Below are positions 37,101 through 46,875 of a stretch of 64,000 nt of DNA, one piece after another. The position numbers and the translations under genes are program-made. The stretch comes from Siderastrea radians (Eukaryota > Cnidaria > Anthozoa > Scleractinia > Rhizangiidae), in the NCBI GenBank assembly GCA_964017195.1, contig OZ024897.1:35665036-35729035 (forward strand), given 5' to 3'. The notes beneath the pieces are model-generated. The model was not told where the DNA came from. It did not search any database and saw only the letters and a program-made list of their open reading frames with translations. Numbering within the stretch: position 1 is the first letter of the stretch; every line of letters begins with the position of its first letter.

Positions 37101-39038
37101 AAACCATTTACCAGGGCAGTGTACGGCTTTTATCCATCATTCTATCCACAGGCCCAAAAACAAATGCCATTATAATTGTTTTAGTCAAGATTTAAGTTTG
37201 GAAGGTTTATATGTGGGTGCATCATAGAACTAGTGACAGATGCCTATCTACAGTGTAACAATGAAATAGCTTCAGATATTACAGTGCCAAGATATGAATC
37301 GCGTTACCAGCCAACATCGAACTGTGAACAATTTTGTGGAAAATTACATTTAGATTCCCATTCAGACACTGTGTTTTGTGCCATGCCTGCCCAACTTTAT
37401 TTTTGACTCAAGATAAATAAGTTGCTGTTGCTTATTGTTGTTGTAACTTGTTTTGTTTATTACCCTTACCCCCAGGGGGGGTACTCCGGGTTTCAAGTGA
37501 CGGGGATAATCGAATGGGGGCAAAAATCAAAACCAAAAAAAATCCCTAGGGCTTCCAACAAAACCCAAAAAAATCCCTGGACCAAAAATTAACCCCCAAA
37601 AAATCCCATGCCGAATTTCTGAGCCTTAAAAATTTCCAGAAAGGATTAAATAATATAACACGAAAAAAAAACAAAAAAAACAACAACACTAGAAACTGAA
37701 TGTTTGTGTTTGTTTATATTCATCATAACAGTTGATCTTTTCTTCATCTGGTAGTCATTCTAACAACACTAGGGACACCTAAGAACATCTTCTGTTTCAA
37801 TAATAACATTATGAGTGACAACTCTAAACAAGACCACCCGGGCAACAACAAGTTTGGTTGTACGCGGGCACTACCACCAATCTTCAGATTGTTCTGAATA
37901 CCCAAAAAAATCCCTACTCAAATCAAGCCACCCAAAAAAAATACTTGCCAAATTTTCCTACCCAAAAAAATCCCGGAACAAAAAATTTCAAACCCAAAAA
38001 AATCCTTCGATCATCCCCGTCACTTGAAATCCGGAGTACCCCCCCTGGGCCCTTACCCTAGCATTGACTTTGCTTAGCTTCTTGCGACCTTCAGTGTCCT
38101 CCCAGTTCTAACAAAGAAAAAACACAACAAGAACTTTCAACTAATAAAAAGGTTATATTTTTTGTTTAACTTTTTATTAAACTAAATATCACAGCGTCCC
38201 ATTATTTGTCCCACAAGGCAGTCATTTGAGAGGAAGATAACAAAGTTTCAACTACAAACTAATAGTTAAAATAATCATAAGAAATAATAATAATTAATAA
38301 TAATAATATAATAATAACAACTTCATTGAAACACCTTTTGAATAAAAATAACAGTGATATTACATAAAAGGCGTTGGAATGAAAGATTAAAGATAAAATG
38401 TAATTTGAAAATCACCAAAGCCTGTTATGACACCAGACAACAAGGTTGCCAACTGGCTATGTTGACCCTGGATGCTGGAGGAATTTTGATACCATTTTCC
38501 TTAATAACATTTCTATGGTGAAGTCTCATGTTGATAGTTTCTTTAGTCTAACCTCTAACCCTCTTGCTTCATATTTCCTTACCTCTTTCACAAAATCTTC
38601 CAGCTCTGTTAAACAGCGAATATAAAACTGTGGAATACCTTCTTTATCAACTACAGTCTTCGCTTTGGTGAATACTTTTCCAAGATTTTCAAATCTACAA
38701 GAAACAAAAAGAACATCAAAATAATTATTACTGGTTGTCAGTAGATCCTAGAACCCAAATGCCTTCAAGCTTCTCCTCGGTTTCGATTGTTTTATTCTTG
38801 CTCATCACTATAGTTTTACACCTGTGGATGATAATCGGTATTGTACATGCTACAAACAACAAAACTCTTGATTTAATTGTATATTTTGGATAAGGAGCTA
38901 GTTTGACCACAGCCAAATTATTTAATATTACACTGGAATATGAAAAACACAAAAAACAAACCTGTGAGGACTTTGGAAATATCCTTAATTTTCTTGTGAT
39001 TCTTCAGCTGTTTGATTGAGTTGGTTAGCTCTTCAAAC
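15615..39038 (-). CDS. eif3c: Eukaryotic translation initiation factor 3 subunit C, 27 exons, N-terminus missing
   Basis: Core scaffold subunit of eIF3, which binds the 40S ribosome with eIF1 and eIF5. Exons in transcript order: 39038-38962, 38694-38583, 38107-38057, 36297-36223, 35249-35210, 34925-34822, 33928-33795, 31600-31465, 31175-31080, 30929-30860, 30139-30040, 29655-29556, 29025-28907, 27704-27581, 24925-24886, 23704-23442, 21821-21696, 21090-21025, 20925-20838, 20332-20249, 19391-19294, 19130-19081, 18759-18694, 18363-18276, 17307-17215, 16604-16526, 15769-15615. Every junction has AG/GT borders, and phases agree everywhere except the first intron. Conserved blocks follow the known animal protein from F-E-E-L-T-N to the C-terminal Q-S-S-Y, giving about 877 residues against about 913 in human. 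The first 50-60 residues (M-S-R-F-F type start) were not found. Exon 2 lacks one base relative to the expected frame. Confidence 0.95.
16526..24925 (-). CDS. eif3c: eif3c exons 15-26: PCI domain region
   Basis: Exons from 24925-24886 to 16604-16526 encode [69 protein letters not shown] and V-E-N-N-E-R. The PCI (proteasome-COP9-eIF3) fold that packs subunit C into the eIF3 octamer lies here. All intron phases are compatible. The largest exon is 23704-23442. Confidence 0.95.
21150..21610. repeat. Satellite-like repeat, about 106-bp units (intron copy A)
   Basis: About four diverged units with the phrases GTGGATGAAATCCTT, GCAGTACTTTCCTG and TTATGCTGTACAAGGTGGTT, spaced about 106 bases (for example GATGAA near 21336 and 21441). 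The same unit occurs at 31880-32190, 35030-35115 and 23270-23395, all in eif3c introns, and a fragment is near 27110-27165. No product. Confidence 0.8.
22050..22109. repeat. eif3c: (TTA)n/(TTATCA)n microsatellite in an eif3c intron
   Basis: Trinucleotide run passing into TTATCA units, the same two-step composition as the array at 1135-1330. It lies in the intron between exons 23704-23442 and 21821-21696. Confidence 0.85.
22984..23186. mobile_element. TIR element (AGCCCCGGCTAAA family), copy 2, intronic
   Basis: Ends AGCCCCAGTTAAACAATCAA and TTTTTAGCTGGGGCT are inverted. The interior shares TTTGTCACACAAAATGTTCGG and GTTGAGAGAGGTGGCTAA with 12213-12419 after a few changes. Non-coding. Confidence 0.7.
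23925..24005 (-). repeat. tRNA-derived SINE-like fragment
   Basis: On the minus strand the sequence reads a box-A-like GGTAGCTCAATTAGTTAGAG and a box-B-like GGTTTAAATCC, with an anticodon-arm-like hairpin between them (loop CTAGCAG). The arms are imperfect, so it is called a tRNA relic or SINE head rather than a functional tRNA. Confidence 0.45.
25688..26460. mobile_element. TIR element with TA duplication, 773 bp, intronic
   Basis: The ends are CCGTAAACACCGGCGTATAA and its complement. TA flanks both sides (25686-25687, 26461-26462), pointing to Tc1/mariner-type transposition. ACTCACAGATAAGCCGCACC is present near both ends in direct orientation. A minus-strand frame around 26165-26356 starts with basic residues that could be the rim of a pogo-type transposase N-terminus, but it is broken and too short to be sure. 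Confidence 0.75.
26602..27006. mobile_element. hAT-like MITE, about 400 bp, intronic
   Basis: GCATTCTTTTGGGACTATTC at the left end mirrors CCAGAATAGTCCCAAAAGAA at the right end. The flanks GATATTAT and GATATGAT could be an 8-bp duplication with one mismatch, as in hAT elements. Non-coding. Confidence 0.6.
27296..27425. repeat. T-rich simple repeat (TTTA)n
   Basis: Imperfect TTATTTATTTATT runs in an eif3c intron, followed near 27530 by a short TTATC run. Low complexity only. Confidence 0.7.
27581..31175 (-). CDS. eif3c: eif3c exons 9-14: TPR/helical core
   Basis: Exons 31175-31080, 30929-30860, 30139-30040, 29655-29556, 29025-28907 and 27704-27581. Blocks seen: [50 protein letters not shown] and E-I-C-R-I-Y-L. 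Each has a direct counterpart in vertebrate eIF3c in the same order. The intron between the second and third of these holds a large tetranucleotide array (30390-30815). Confidence 0.95.
30390..30815. repeat. Compound tetranucleotide array (GGAA, GGAC, GAGT, GAGC, GAAT)
   Basis: Successive blocks of GGAA, GGAC, GGAA again, then GTGA/GAGT, GAGC, GAGT, GAAT, ending in GGAC/GGAT. Each step differs from the next by one base, as expected when point changes spread in a slippage array. Frames across it (K-E-G-R on plus; L-P-S-F and H-S-L-T on minus) are not genes. It lies in the intron between eif3c exons 30929-30860 and 30139-30040. Confidence 0.9.
31270..31360 (-). repeat. tRNA-derived SINE-like fragment
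   Basis: The minus strand reads TGGTGTAGTGGTTAGGATGT (box A-like) and GTGATTCGAAATCC (box B-like) with a palindromic TTCAGATCTGAA between. The acceptor stem does not pair well, so this is a tRNA relic or SINE head inside an eif3c intron. Confidence 0.5.
31465..35249 (-). CDS. eif3c: eif3c exons 5-8: acidic/serine and lysine-rich linker
   Basis: Exons 35249-35210, 34925-34822, 33928-33795 and 31600-31465 encode a D/E/S-rich stretch (five consecutive D after A-S, then [10 protein letters not shown]), M-F-F-K-K, a lysine-rich block and G-G-G-W-T-E-V. This matches the disordered acidic linker, F-L-K-K motifs and G-G-E-W-E-R-V block of animal eIF3c. Phases 0/1/0/2/0 join without breaks. The minus-strand frame at 31369-31626 is this eighth exon plus flank. 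Confidence 0.93.
31880..32190. repeat. Satellite-like repeat, about 106-bp units (intron copy B)
   Basis: Three diverged units of the family at 21150-21610: GGATGAAATCCTGAAG, CAGTACTTTCCTGT and ATTACGCTGTTCAAGGTGGT. It lies in the intron between exons 33928-33795 and 31600-31465. The orientation is the same as the other intron copies. Confidence 0.8.
32977..33258 (+). mobile_element. tRNA-headed SINE, about 280 bp
   Basis: The head reads CGCAGTGCTGAGAGCACTCG, then GAGTTCGATTCCCGGTCGCG (box A and box B of RNA polymerase III promoters). The body holds GTTGTTGGTTCTTGTCCTTG and CTCCAGGCGCTCCGGTTTTC, and the tail is TTTGATTTACGATTTACG. It is non-coding; the frames on both strands at 32875-33295 are by-products. 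It lies in an eif3c intron. Confidence 0.7.
36223..39038 (-). CDS. eif3c: eif3c exons 1-4 as recognised: conserved N-terminal helical region
   Basis: Exons 39038-38962, 38694-38583, 38107-38057 and 36297-36223 read [10 protein letters not shown], then [12 protein letters not shown], then [10 protein letters not shown], then [13 protein letters not shown]. All align with the vertebrate eIF3c N-terminal region. The intron between the first two has incompatible phases (1 into 2), while family comparison expects D-F at the joint. One T appears to be missing at 38691-38694. The donor of the third exon is the site of a transposon insertion (37471-38049). Confidence 0.9.
36622..37067. mobile_element. 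Nested inverted-repeat element, about 445 bp, intronic
   Basis: Outer arms: GGTGAGTGTAGTCCGGAGTA near 36630 mirrors TCAGGACTACACTCACC near 37040. An inner foldback (about 36676-36818) pairs GTTTCATCAGGATATCCAAA with TTTGGATACGTGATGAAAC. It lies in the intron between eif3c exons 38107-38057 and 36297-36223. Confidence 0.65.
37471..38049. mobile_element. 579-bp TIR element inserted at an eif3c splice donor
   Basis: The ends are CCCAGGGGGGGTACTCCGGG and its complement with one extra arm mismatch. Arms continue through CAAGTGACGGGGAT for about 37 bases. The interior is rich in ACCCAAAAAAATCCC phrases. Flanking 8-mers CCCTTACC are identical (37463-37470 and 38050-38057), fitting hAT-type insertion. 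On the minus strand the 8-mer is GGTAAGGG, which contains the last exon base and donor of eif3c exon 38107-38057. Confidence 0.85.
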
Positions 39039-39040
39039 CT

Positions 39041-39744
39041 GTAAATTCACATTTTTTTTAAGTAACAATACTGAGCACATATGTCAGGGATATTACAGCA
39101 GTGAAGCATGATTTCCTTCACTGAAATCCTAATTATTAGTGATTTAAAAATATCAATGTTGTGGTGATTACTTTTGGGAGGGAATGGAATTTTATAAAAC
39201 TGTGACACTTTATTAATTCTCTTTTGTACCAGATTATGGTAATAAATCCAGGACAAAGGAAAATACATGTAACAATTATAATTGATCATTGATTGAAAAC
39301 TTTAAGTGACGCAATAATCGATTATGGATAATACACGATCAATTATTGCAGAAAAATAAAAAATGTATTTAGTGACAAACAAAAATATTAAAGCTTGTGT
39401 GTTGTCTCTTAATGGACTCATAACAGCAGCCATAATCCATTGAATGCCCCCTTTCTGCTACGTTTCTTATGAGATTGTTTTTGTCGTGTTCCAAACCACG
39501 ATGCAACATGGCCATGCTTCATTGTGAGGGTTTGTATTTTGTTCAAATCTGATTGTGTGTATTATGAAAACTTACCTCATTAGTTATTACTCTTAGAAAT
39601 TATTCCAAAACGTAAATAAGTAGCTGTCAAATGGCCATAAAAGACATTTTTCAGATCTACTCACTGCAATCAGAAATATTACAACAGGCCTTCTGACAGG
39701 GTGCGGGAGAAAAATTAAAATTGTGCGAGATTTTGAATTAAACA
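39041..39744. other. Intron or 5' region of eif3c, possible 5' exon end at 39576
   Basis: A strong minus-strand donor reads ATGAG/GTAAGT with the exon ending at 39576, in phase with the first recognised eif3c exon (ATG AG + G TTT gives M-R-F-E-E-L). An in-frame stop lies just upstream. This could be an alternative short first exon, but it lacks the conserved M-S-R-F-F start. Nothing else is recognised. Confidence 0.3.
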
Positions 39745-39918
39745 CTATTAAGAGGCGAAACATTTTATCTACATGCTGACTTTTATTTAGTTTTAGAACC
39801 ATTTTGCATTCAAGAACTATCTAGAACAATCTAGAAGTTTTACTGAACCGGTGCAAACAGGTTTTCGTAGTTTTTGTGCTTGCTTCAGCTTTTGTGCTCG
39901 TCAGTTTTTGTGCTTGCA
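39745..39918 (+). repeat. 5' LTR-derived direct repeat of the copia element
   Basis: About 174 bases, beginning TATTAAGAGGCGAAACATTT, are about 95 percent identical by eye to 44080-44253. The sequences before 39745 and before 44080 differ, so the left copy seems to have lost its true start. Confidence 0.75.
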
Positions 39919-40097
39919 TGAGATTAAAACTTTTTGTTGTTAGTTTGTTGTATGTGGTTTCTGGCAGCAGCGGCGCTTTTTTAGCGTGGTTTTCATCAGG
40001 TTATGGGCCCAGAACGTTGCCACTGCGTTGCCGAAGTCGTTTTTGCGGTGAATTGAAGGTCCGCTTGGACTGTGTTGCCTGGCCTTCGTATTAATTT

Positions 40098-43000
40098 ATG
40101 CAAACAAAGATGGCGTCCGAGTTGAAGACTGCTGTTGTTCCTTTGAACGGGAAGAATTATCCAACATGGAAGGTACAGTGCCGGATGACTCTGATGAAGG
40201 AAGGATTATGGAACATTGTTGAAGGAACTGAAGCTGCTCCTGGTCGGGAGAACGATAGGTATGCAAAGTTCCTCGCACAAAGAGATCGAGCTGTCCGTTG
40301 AGCTGTCCCTGTTGTACTTGGTTGGAGATCCTGAAGACCCAGCCGCTGTATGGGGGAAGCTGGCAAACCAATTTGAGAAGAGAACGTGGGCTAACGAGCT
40401 GGAACTGCGGCGTAATCTTTTCTCTTTGCGGCTAAAAAATGGCGAGTCCGTGCAAGAACGCATAAAGGCCATGACTGAGATTTTCAATGGTTTGTCGGTG
40501 ATTGGAGACCCAATTTCAGAAGAGGATCGTGTTGTGCATTTACTAGCCAGTCTCCCAGACTCGTCATGCTGGTTACTGCTCTTGAGGCGAACGTGGAGGT
40601 TCCAAAAATCGAAGTGGTCACTGAGCGGTTGTTGCATGAAGAACGGAAGCTAAAGGAACGGACAGGTGTTGGTGCAAGCAGTGAGAGAGCAATGGCAGGA
40701 AAACAGCGACCCAAAGCGAGGGGACCAAAGTGCCACCACTGTGGAAAGTTCGGTCATATCCGGCGGAACTGCAATGAATGGATCAAGCTCAGTCAATGCA
40801 ATGAATGGGTCAGGACCAAGTTTAGCACGAGCCAGAAGGAGACCAGAAACAAGCTGAAGGCAAACAAAGCTGAGGTGAGACGGAGAGACAGCAGCAGTTC
40901 AGAGAGTGACTGCATCGGGTTGATGGTGAACCACATGATGTCGGCAAGTTCTAGCAGCCGAACGAAAGATTGGATTGTGAACTCAGGAGCAACTTGTCAC
41001 ATGTGCAATGATGATAAGCTGTTTGTTAAACTCCGTAGCCTGAAGCAGCCACTGGAGGTCACACTTGGGGATGGATGCACAGTGGAAGCGACAGGGCAAG
41101 GAACTGTTGTGTTGGAGATGGCATCGACAAGTGGTAAAATGAGTAGATGCAAATTACATGAGGTTCTGTACGTGCCTGATCTGTCGAACAACTTGCTCAG
41201 CGTGTCAAAAGCAGTGGAAGCTGGTAAGGTTGTTGAGTTCAGTGAGACGAGTTGTCAAATTTTGGATGCAAACCGTTAAACAAACACTGTTGCCATGAGG
41301 GTAGGGAATCTGTACTACCTGAACTGTCTGACTGATCGTCAACAAGCCCATGCAGCTGACAACCAAAGCCAACAGACAAAGGAAGATGTGTAGCATCGGC
41401 GTTATGGTCATCTTGGACTACAAAACCTGCAAAAGTTGGCTAAGGAGGAACTGGTAGATGGTTTTGATTACAATTCACTGCAAGCCATTAACTTCTGTGA
41501 GCCATGCCTGGAGGGAAAGGAGCACAGAAGAAAATTTCCGACCGGTGGAGGCAGGCGGTCAGATGAGCCACTGGGCTTGGTACACAGTCATCCATGCGGA
41601 AAGATGAATGCAAAGTCCCTGAGTGGAGGTGAATATTTTCTGACATTCATCGATGACAAGACTCACTATGTCTATGTCTGGTTTTACATCTTGAAGCACA
41701 AGGACGAGGTTTTCCCACGTTTTCTTGAGTGGAAAGTTCTGGTGGAAAGGTCTATGAATCAGAAGTTAAAGGTTCTGACAATGGTGGTGAATATGTATCT
41801 GCAGAGTTTCAAAGCTACTTGAAGAAGGAAGGAGTTTGTCATGAACTGACCGTACCGAAGACTCCTGAGCAGAATGGTGTCGCTGAAAGGATGAACCGAA
41901 TACTAGTTGAAAGTGTTCGAGCTATGTTGGCTGATGCCAGGCTGCCACACCGGTTCTGGGCAGAAGCATTGTCCACGGCTGTTTACCTTCGAAACCGAAG
42001 TCCGACAATGGCAGTTAAAGGAATGACCCCATTTGAAGCTTGGACAGGAGAGAAACCAAATGTAGAGCACCTGAGAGTTTCTGGATGTGCGGCATATACC
42101 CATGTAGCCAAAGACGAGCGGAACAAACTTGACAGGAAATCCAGGAAGTGCGTTCTTCTGGGCTATGGCACTGGGACAAAGGGATACCGGTTTTATGACC
42201 TAGAGCGTGCTAAAGTCTTCTACCGTCGGGATGTAGTATTCAGTGAATCCAGTTGTGGAAATGAGGTGCCAAGCGAAGAAGAAAAGAAGAACGAGACACC
42301 GTATGTGGAATTTGATAGCCTTCCTGATCAAAAGCCTGACGATCAACCAGTTGCCAATGAGACAACAGAGCGTGTACTGTCAAGACCAGAAAGGGAGAAA
42401 AGGCCACCTGACTACTATGGAGAATGGGCAACTATCACAAGCACTGACTTAAATGAGGTAAAGACTGTCAAAGAAGCACTAGCCAGTCCAGACAAAGCTA
42501 AGTGGATGACTGCGATGGACAGGGAACTGGAATCCCTTGGCATAAATGATGTCTGGGACTTGGTGGAACTGCCAAAGGACCGAAAAGCAGTTGGGAGCAA
42601 GTGGGTGTTTAAGCTCAAGATGAATGCTGATGGATCAGTTGAACGGTACAAAGCTCGGCTTGTAGCACAGGGTTTCACTCAGAAGTTCGGAGTTGATTAC
42701 GATGAGACATTTTGTCCGGTTGTCTGTTTTGAATCAGTTTGAACTGTCATTGCATTAGCTGTGCAGAATGGCTTGAAATTGCATCAGATGGATGTTGCAA
42801 CTGTTTTCCTGAATGGCGAACTGAAAGAAGATGTGTACATGAAAGAGCCAGAGGGTTTTGTCACCAAGGGCCAAGAACATTTGGTCTTCAGGCTCAAACG
42901 AAGTATCTATGGCTTGAAGCAGTCATCAAGATGCTGGAATACCGTGCTGGACAAAAAGTTAAAGAAAATGGGTTTTGTGCAGACAGACAGCGACCCATGC

Positions 43001-44017
43001 ATTTATGTGGCTACAGAAGGAGAGATGTTCGTAATTGCAGTCCATGTTGACGACAGTGTGTTGGCCACTAAGAGTGACGAGTGGATGGCGGAAGTCAAGA
43101 AAGGTCTCGCTGAGGGGTTCGAAGTCAAGGACATGGGGGAGCTGCACCATTTCCTAGGTGTCAAGGTGATTCAGAATCCACAAACTGGAGAAGTTTGGAT
43201 CGGTCAAGAAGCTTATGCCCAAAGAATCCTACAGAAATTTGGAAGGGAGAATGCCAAGCCAATTAACACACCAGTAGATGCCAGCTCAAAACTCGTTAAG
43301 ACGACCGAGGACTGTGAGGGTGTGGATCAAGCCCAGTTTCAATCGGCAGTTGGAAGTCTGCTGTACCCGTCAATAATGACAAGACCAGATATTACGTATG
43401 CTGTTAGCAATGTGGCCAAGTTTTGTGTCAACCCTTCCAAACAACACTGGATTGCTGTTAAACGGATTAGGCACTACTTGAAGGGCACGTTGTCCCTGGG
43501 TCTCCTTTACAGGAAAGATGGATGAAGTGACTGTATTGGATACTCTGATGCTGACTGGGCTGGAGACACAGATGATCGCAAATCAACGTCAGGGTACATG
43601 TTCCAGATGAGTGGTGCAGTAATCAGCTGGAGAAGCAAGAAGCAGACATGTGTGGCACTTTCGACAACGGAAGCTGAGTACATGGCATTGGCAAGTGCAG
43701 CACAGGAAGCTATTTGGATGCGACAGTTGTTGACAGATCTAAGAAATCCTCCGAGAGAACCAACCAGGATTTTTGAAGACAACCAATCAGCCATTTGTCT
43801 GGCCAAGAATCCAAAGTTTCATGGGCGAGCCAAACACATTGGGATCAAGTATCACTTCATTCAAGAACAAGTGGAGAAAGGGACTGTGGAACTGCAGTAC
43901 TGTCCTACAGAGGAAATGGTTGCTGACATGCTTACCAAAGGATTGAGCCAGGAACAGTTCATAAAGCTACGGCTGATGTCTGGAGTGACAGAGATGCCTC
44001 ATTCCGCTTGCGAGTGA
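40098..44017 (+). pseudogene. Ty1/copia retrotransposon gag-pol, multiply broken
   Basis: In order: a gag domain from 40098, interrupted by frame changes near 40270-40300 and 40556; a zinc knuckle C-x-x-C-x-x-x-x-H-x-x-x-x-C near 40732; a protease with the D-W-I-V-N-S-G-A motif near 40970; an integrase with H-x-x-x-H and C-x-x-C near 41395-41510, a frame change near 41735, and S-D-N-G-G-E-Y and N-G-V-A-E-R near 41775-41890; a reverse transcriptase from about 42480 with V-H-V-D-D near 43040; an RNase H with S-T-T-E-A-E-Y near 43660. In-frame stops occur near 41277, 41391, 42740 and 43522. The order integrase before reverse transcriptase defines the copia group. It cannot make an intact polyprotein as read and lies on the plus strand upstream of eif3c. 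Confidence 0.93.
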
Positions 44018-44079
44018 GAAGGAGTGTTGAAAAACAGTGATTCGTTTATAAACAGCACTCTTGCGAAATGCAGACATTT

Positions 44080-44253
44080 CTATTAAGAGGCGAAACATTT
44101 TACCTACATACTGACTTTTATTTAGTTTTAGAGCCATTTTGCATTCAAGAACTATCTAGAACAATCTAGAAGTTTTACTGTACCGGTGCAAACAGTTTTT
44201 CGTAGTTTTTTTACTTGCGTCAGCTTTTGTGCTCGTCAGTTTTTGTGCTTGCG
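44080..44253 (+). repeat. 3' LTR-derived direct repeat of the copia element
   Basis: Partner of 39745-39918. The right side runs straight into the GTGG/GTGA microsatellite at 44254, where the 5' copy continues with different sequence, so the end of this LTR appears lost or replaced. Confidence 0.75.
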
Positions 44254-44400
44254 TCAGTGGGTGGGTGGGTGGGTGGGTGCGTGGGTGGGTGGGTGGGTGA
44301 GTGAGTGGGTGGGTGAGTGAGTGAGTGGGTGAGTGAGTGCGTGGGTGGGTGGGTGCGTGGGTGGGTGGGTGTGTGGGTGAGTGAGTGAGTGAGTGAGTGA
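44254..44400. repeat. Tetranucleotide array (GTGG)n/(GTGA)n
   Basis: Alternating blocks of GTGG, GTGC and GTGA steps directly abut the truncated 3' LTR. The minus-strand frames over it (H-S-L-T, H-P-P-T) are low-complexity by-products. Confidence 0.9.
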
Positions 44401-44532
44401 CGAAAGTGAAAAAAGAACAAAGAAAAAAGCTAAATAGGAATTAATTGGCCATGCAATTTTCATCGTCAGAGTTTAACGGCATAGAAGGCTGCTTTCTCTC
44501 ACTTCAGCTTCCTTAAACAATTTTCCCAATTA

Positions 44533-44613
44533 CTGTATTTACCCGCGTATAGGCCGCACTTTTTTCAAGGAAAAAACGTTCGAAATTTGGGGTGCGGCTT
44601 AGACGCGGGTACA
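44533..44613. mobile_element. Very short MITE, about 80 bp
   Basis: TACCCGCGTATAGGCCGCAC and GTGCGGCTTAGACGCGGGTA form imperfect inverted ends around about 35 bases. The ends resemble those of 25688-26460 in layout (GGCGTATAAACCGCAC), suggesting a related mariner-type family. Confidence 0.6.
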
Positions 44614-44619
44614 AGAGTT

Positions 44620-46875
44620 TTGAGCTCATTAATATGCAAAACTTCCCGACACACACAGAGTAAACAAAGTTCCTGAATGCTTAACAGTTTGATTGAATGT
44701 ATCGTATGAGGTCAAGTTAATCCATGTCTTCGAAGAATTTTGTCTCTCTCCGCTGCAATGAGTGTATCTAGTTTCCGAATATGTTTGTTATTGAATGAAG
44801 TCCAAAGAAGTTTGCATGTGAAGCCGCGAAGACCTTTCGATGCCGTTCACCTGAAACCGCATTTGTTTATTTGCGGAACTACACGAAAAATACACAGAAC
44901 CCGTCATAAAAAGAAAAAGTCATAAATGAAACTGATATAAAATATCAGTTTCGAAGTTTAATGCACATTGTCATGTCTTCAGCAATAAATAAGAGGTGAT
45001 TTATTTTTACCCTACGTACGTTAATTTGCATACGTCGAAAGCGAAATTGGAAACCTTTTAATACACAATGCGTAACGCAACGATGCTTTTGATACAACTC
45101 TCACTCTTGACAGACGTTTTGCCTTCCTGTTTCACCTGTAAATGTGTAAATTCTTAAACAATCGGAAATTTAGCATCCCTTATACAAAGCTTCTCACTAC
45201 GCTGAGCCCATGAAATGCCTGTTTTACGCAACAACAGGGAAAAGCTTGAGTTTCGAGCGACTTTACGTTAGAGCATTTTGTCAAATAGCCAGCCGTTTTG
45301 AGAATTATCGCAACAATTTCCGTAACATTAAAAACTTAAAGTGGATAATTTACCCTATGGGGAAAGGAGCAGCGAATTCTAAACGCATGCGTATCATTTG
45401 TCATTATTTGATCGCACAAAACGGCGACGCCTGCACCTCATTTCTCGACACACTTGTTGGATCTGTAAACAATAACGCTCGCGATCAAGTTCGGTCCGTT
45501 TGTCCGATTCATTTCTCGCTAGATCACTCAAGCGACAAGCTCATTAGTTTCTCAACTCGAAACTCGAATATTCCACTTTAACAGTTTTTAAAAAATTTTA
45601 TTGCGCTCTGAGTCAGGCAATATTTTATTTTTTAAAACTTGATAACACTTATGTCAAGGCTACAACATCTCACCAATGAGAACAGTACATCACAGCATTG
45701 CCAGGGTTAAGGATTTGATTGTGAAAGCAGTCGTCATTTTTTCTACTTTAGGATTGTGCCCTTATTCATCATGACTTGTGGCTTCATTGCCCAGATCACA
45801 CTATTCCTTGTTTTCTATATGCACAACTACCCTCAAAGAAAAATAACAGCAGCCTACAGTCTATCGTTTTCCACACTGATTTTCATATTCAGTTTTAGCT
45901 TTCATTATTTTTTTTTTGTTAGCACATTTGCACATACAAATGCAGTTACAGTTTGTTTTGCACTGCATACTGTAACTTGCAGCATGTCTTTACCAGGCAT
46001 GCATTGCTGGAAAGCCCAGAAAACTTTTCGGCACCTAAAAGCCATTTGTACAAACATGAACCAATCATTCTTCAGGCTGTCATTCACCCGCTAGCAGAGC
46101 CTTTCTTAAACTCTGCAAGAGAAAAAAGACTCTGGAGAAATAGATTGAAGTCTTTTAAGTCGCCACAGCCCCAACTTATGGGCTAGTCAATATGGTTTTT
46201 CTATCACCAAACTGTTTTTTTCCCTGCACGCATTAATTTTGCTGATAAACCCAAGGTCAAACCTGAGCCCACTGTACCGAAGCAAAATGGCATCTAAGTG
46301 TATGAATTTGAGTATTGAGTTCAAACCTGCCCTAGGCTTGAAATTGTATCCAAGCAACAATAACTGTATCCTCAATAAAGACTTGACTCGATTTTTGCTA
46401 GCAGGGTGGCTGTCACTTTAACTGTGTTTAAGAACAGGAAATTTTAGCTTATAACACAGTTTCATGCTTAGAACCGTCTTTGTTTACATGTTATACAGTG
46501 TGAGTTATCATGCCCAAAATCAGCCCGAAAAGTTTTTTGTGCTTTCGAGAAATGCACCCCTTGATTTTGAGAGCACACGAAGTAGATGTAAAATGGGACT
46601 TTGCTCTGCTTCATATGCCATCCTTGTTGCTTCAACACACCGTTGAGAATTTAAGTGTTGAATTTGGAAATATACCATATAGGATGAGGGTTGGAGAGTA
46701 GCAAAAATGAGAGCAAGTTATAGTTATAAAAATTAAACCACTCATCAAAACCACAGAAAAAAACAAATCCTTGAAATGTGTAGACCTTGTAAACCATTTG
46801 ATTTGTAGGTCATTAACTTGTCACCTTTAATTTTATCCACAACAGCTGCATTTAATTTATGAAAAACTAACAAAC
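44620..46875. other. No gene recognised
   Basis: The sequence at 45060-45560 is richer in CpG than its surroundings and could be regulatory, but no exon is supported. The plus-strand frame at 45210-45581 (123 codons) has no domain. The plus-strand frame at 45756-46094 is hydrophobic only because it is T-rich. Confidence 0.35.

Noticed and set aside
44220..44463. H-P-P-T-rich minus-strand frames
   Set aside because: By-products of the GTGG/GTGA array.
45210..45581. A 123-codon plus-strand frame
   Set aside because: No domain, ordinary composition, no splice sites and no homology I can recognise; chance in a less AT-rich stretch is likely.
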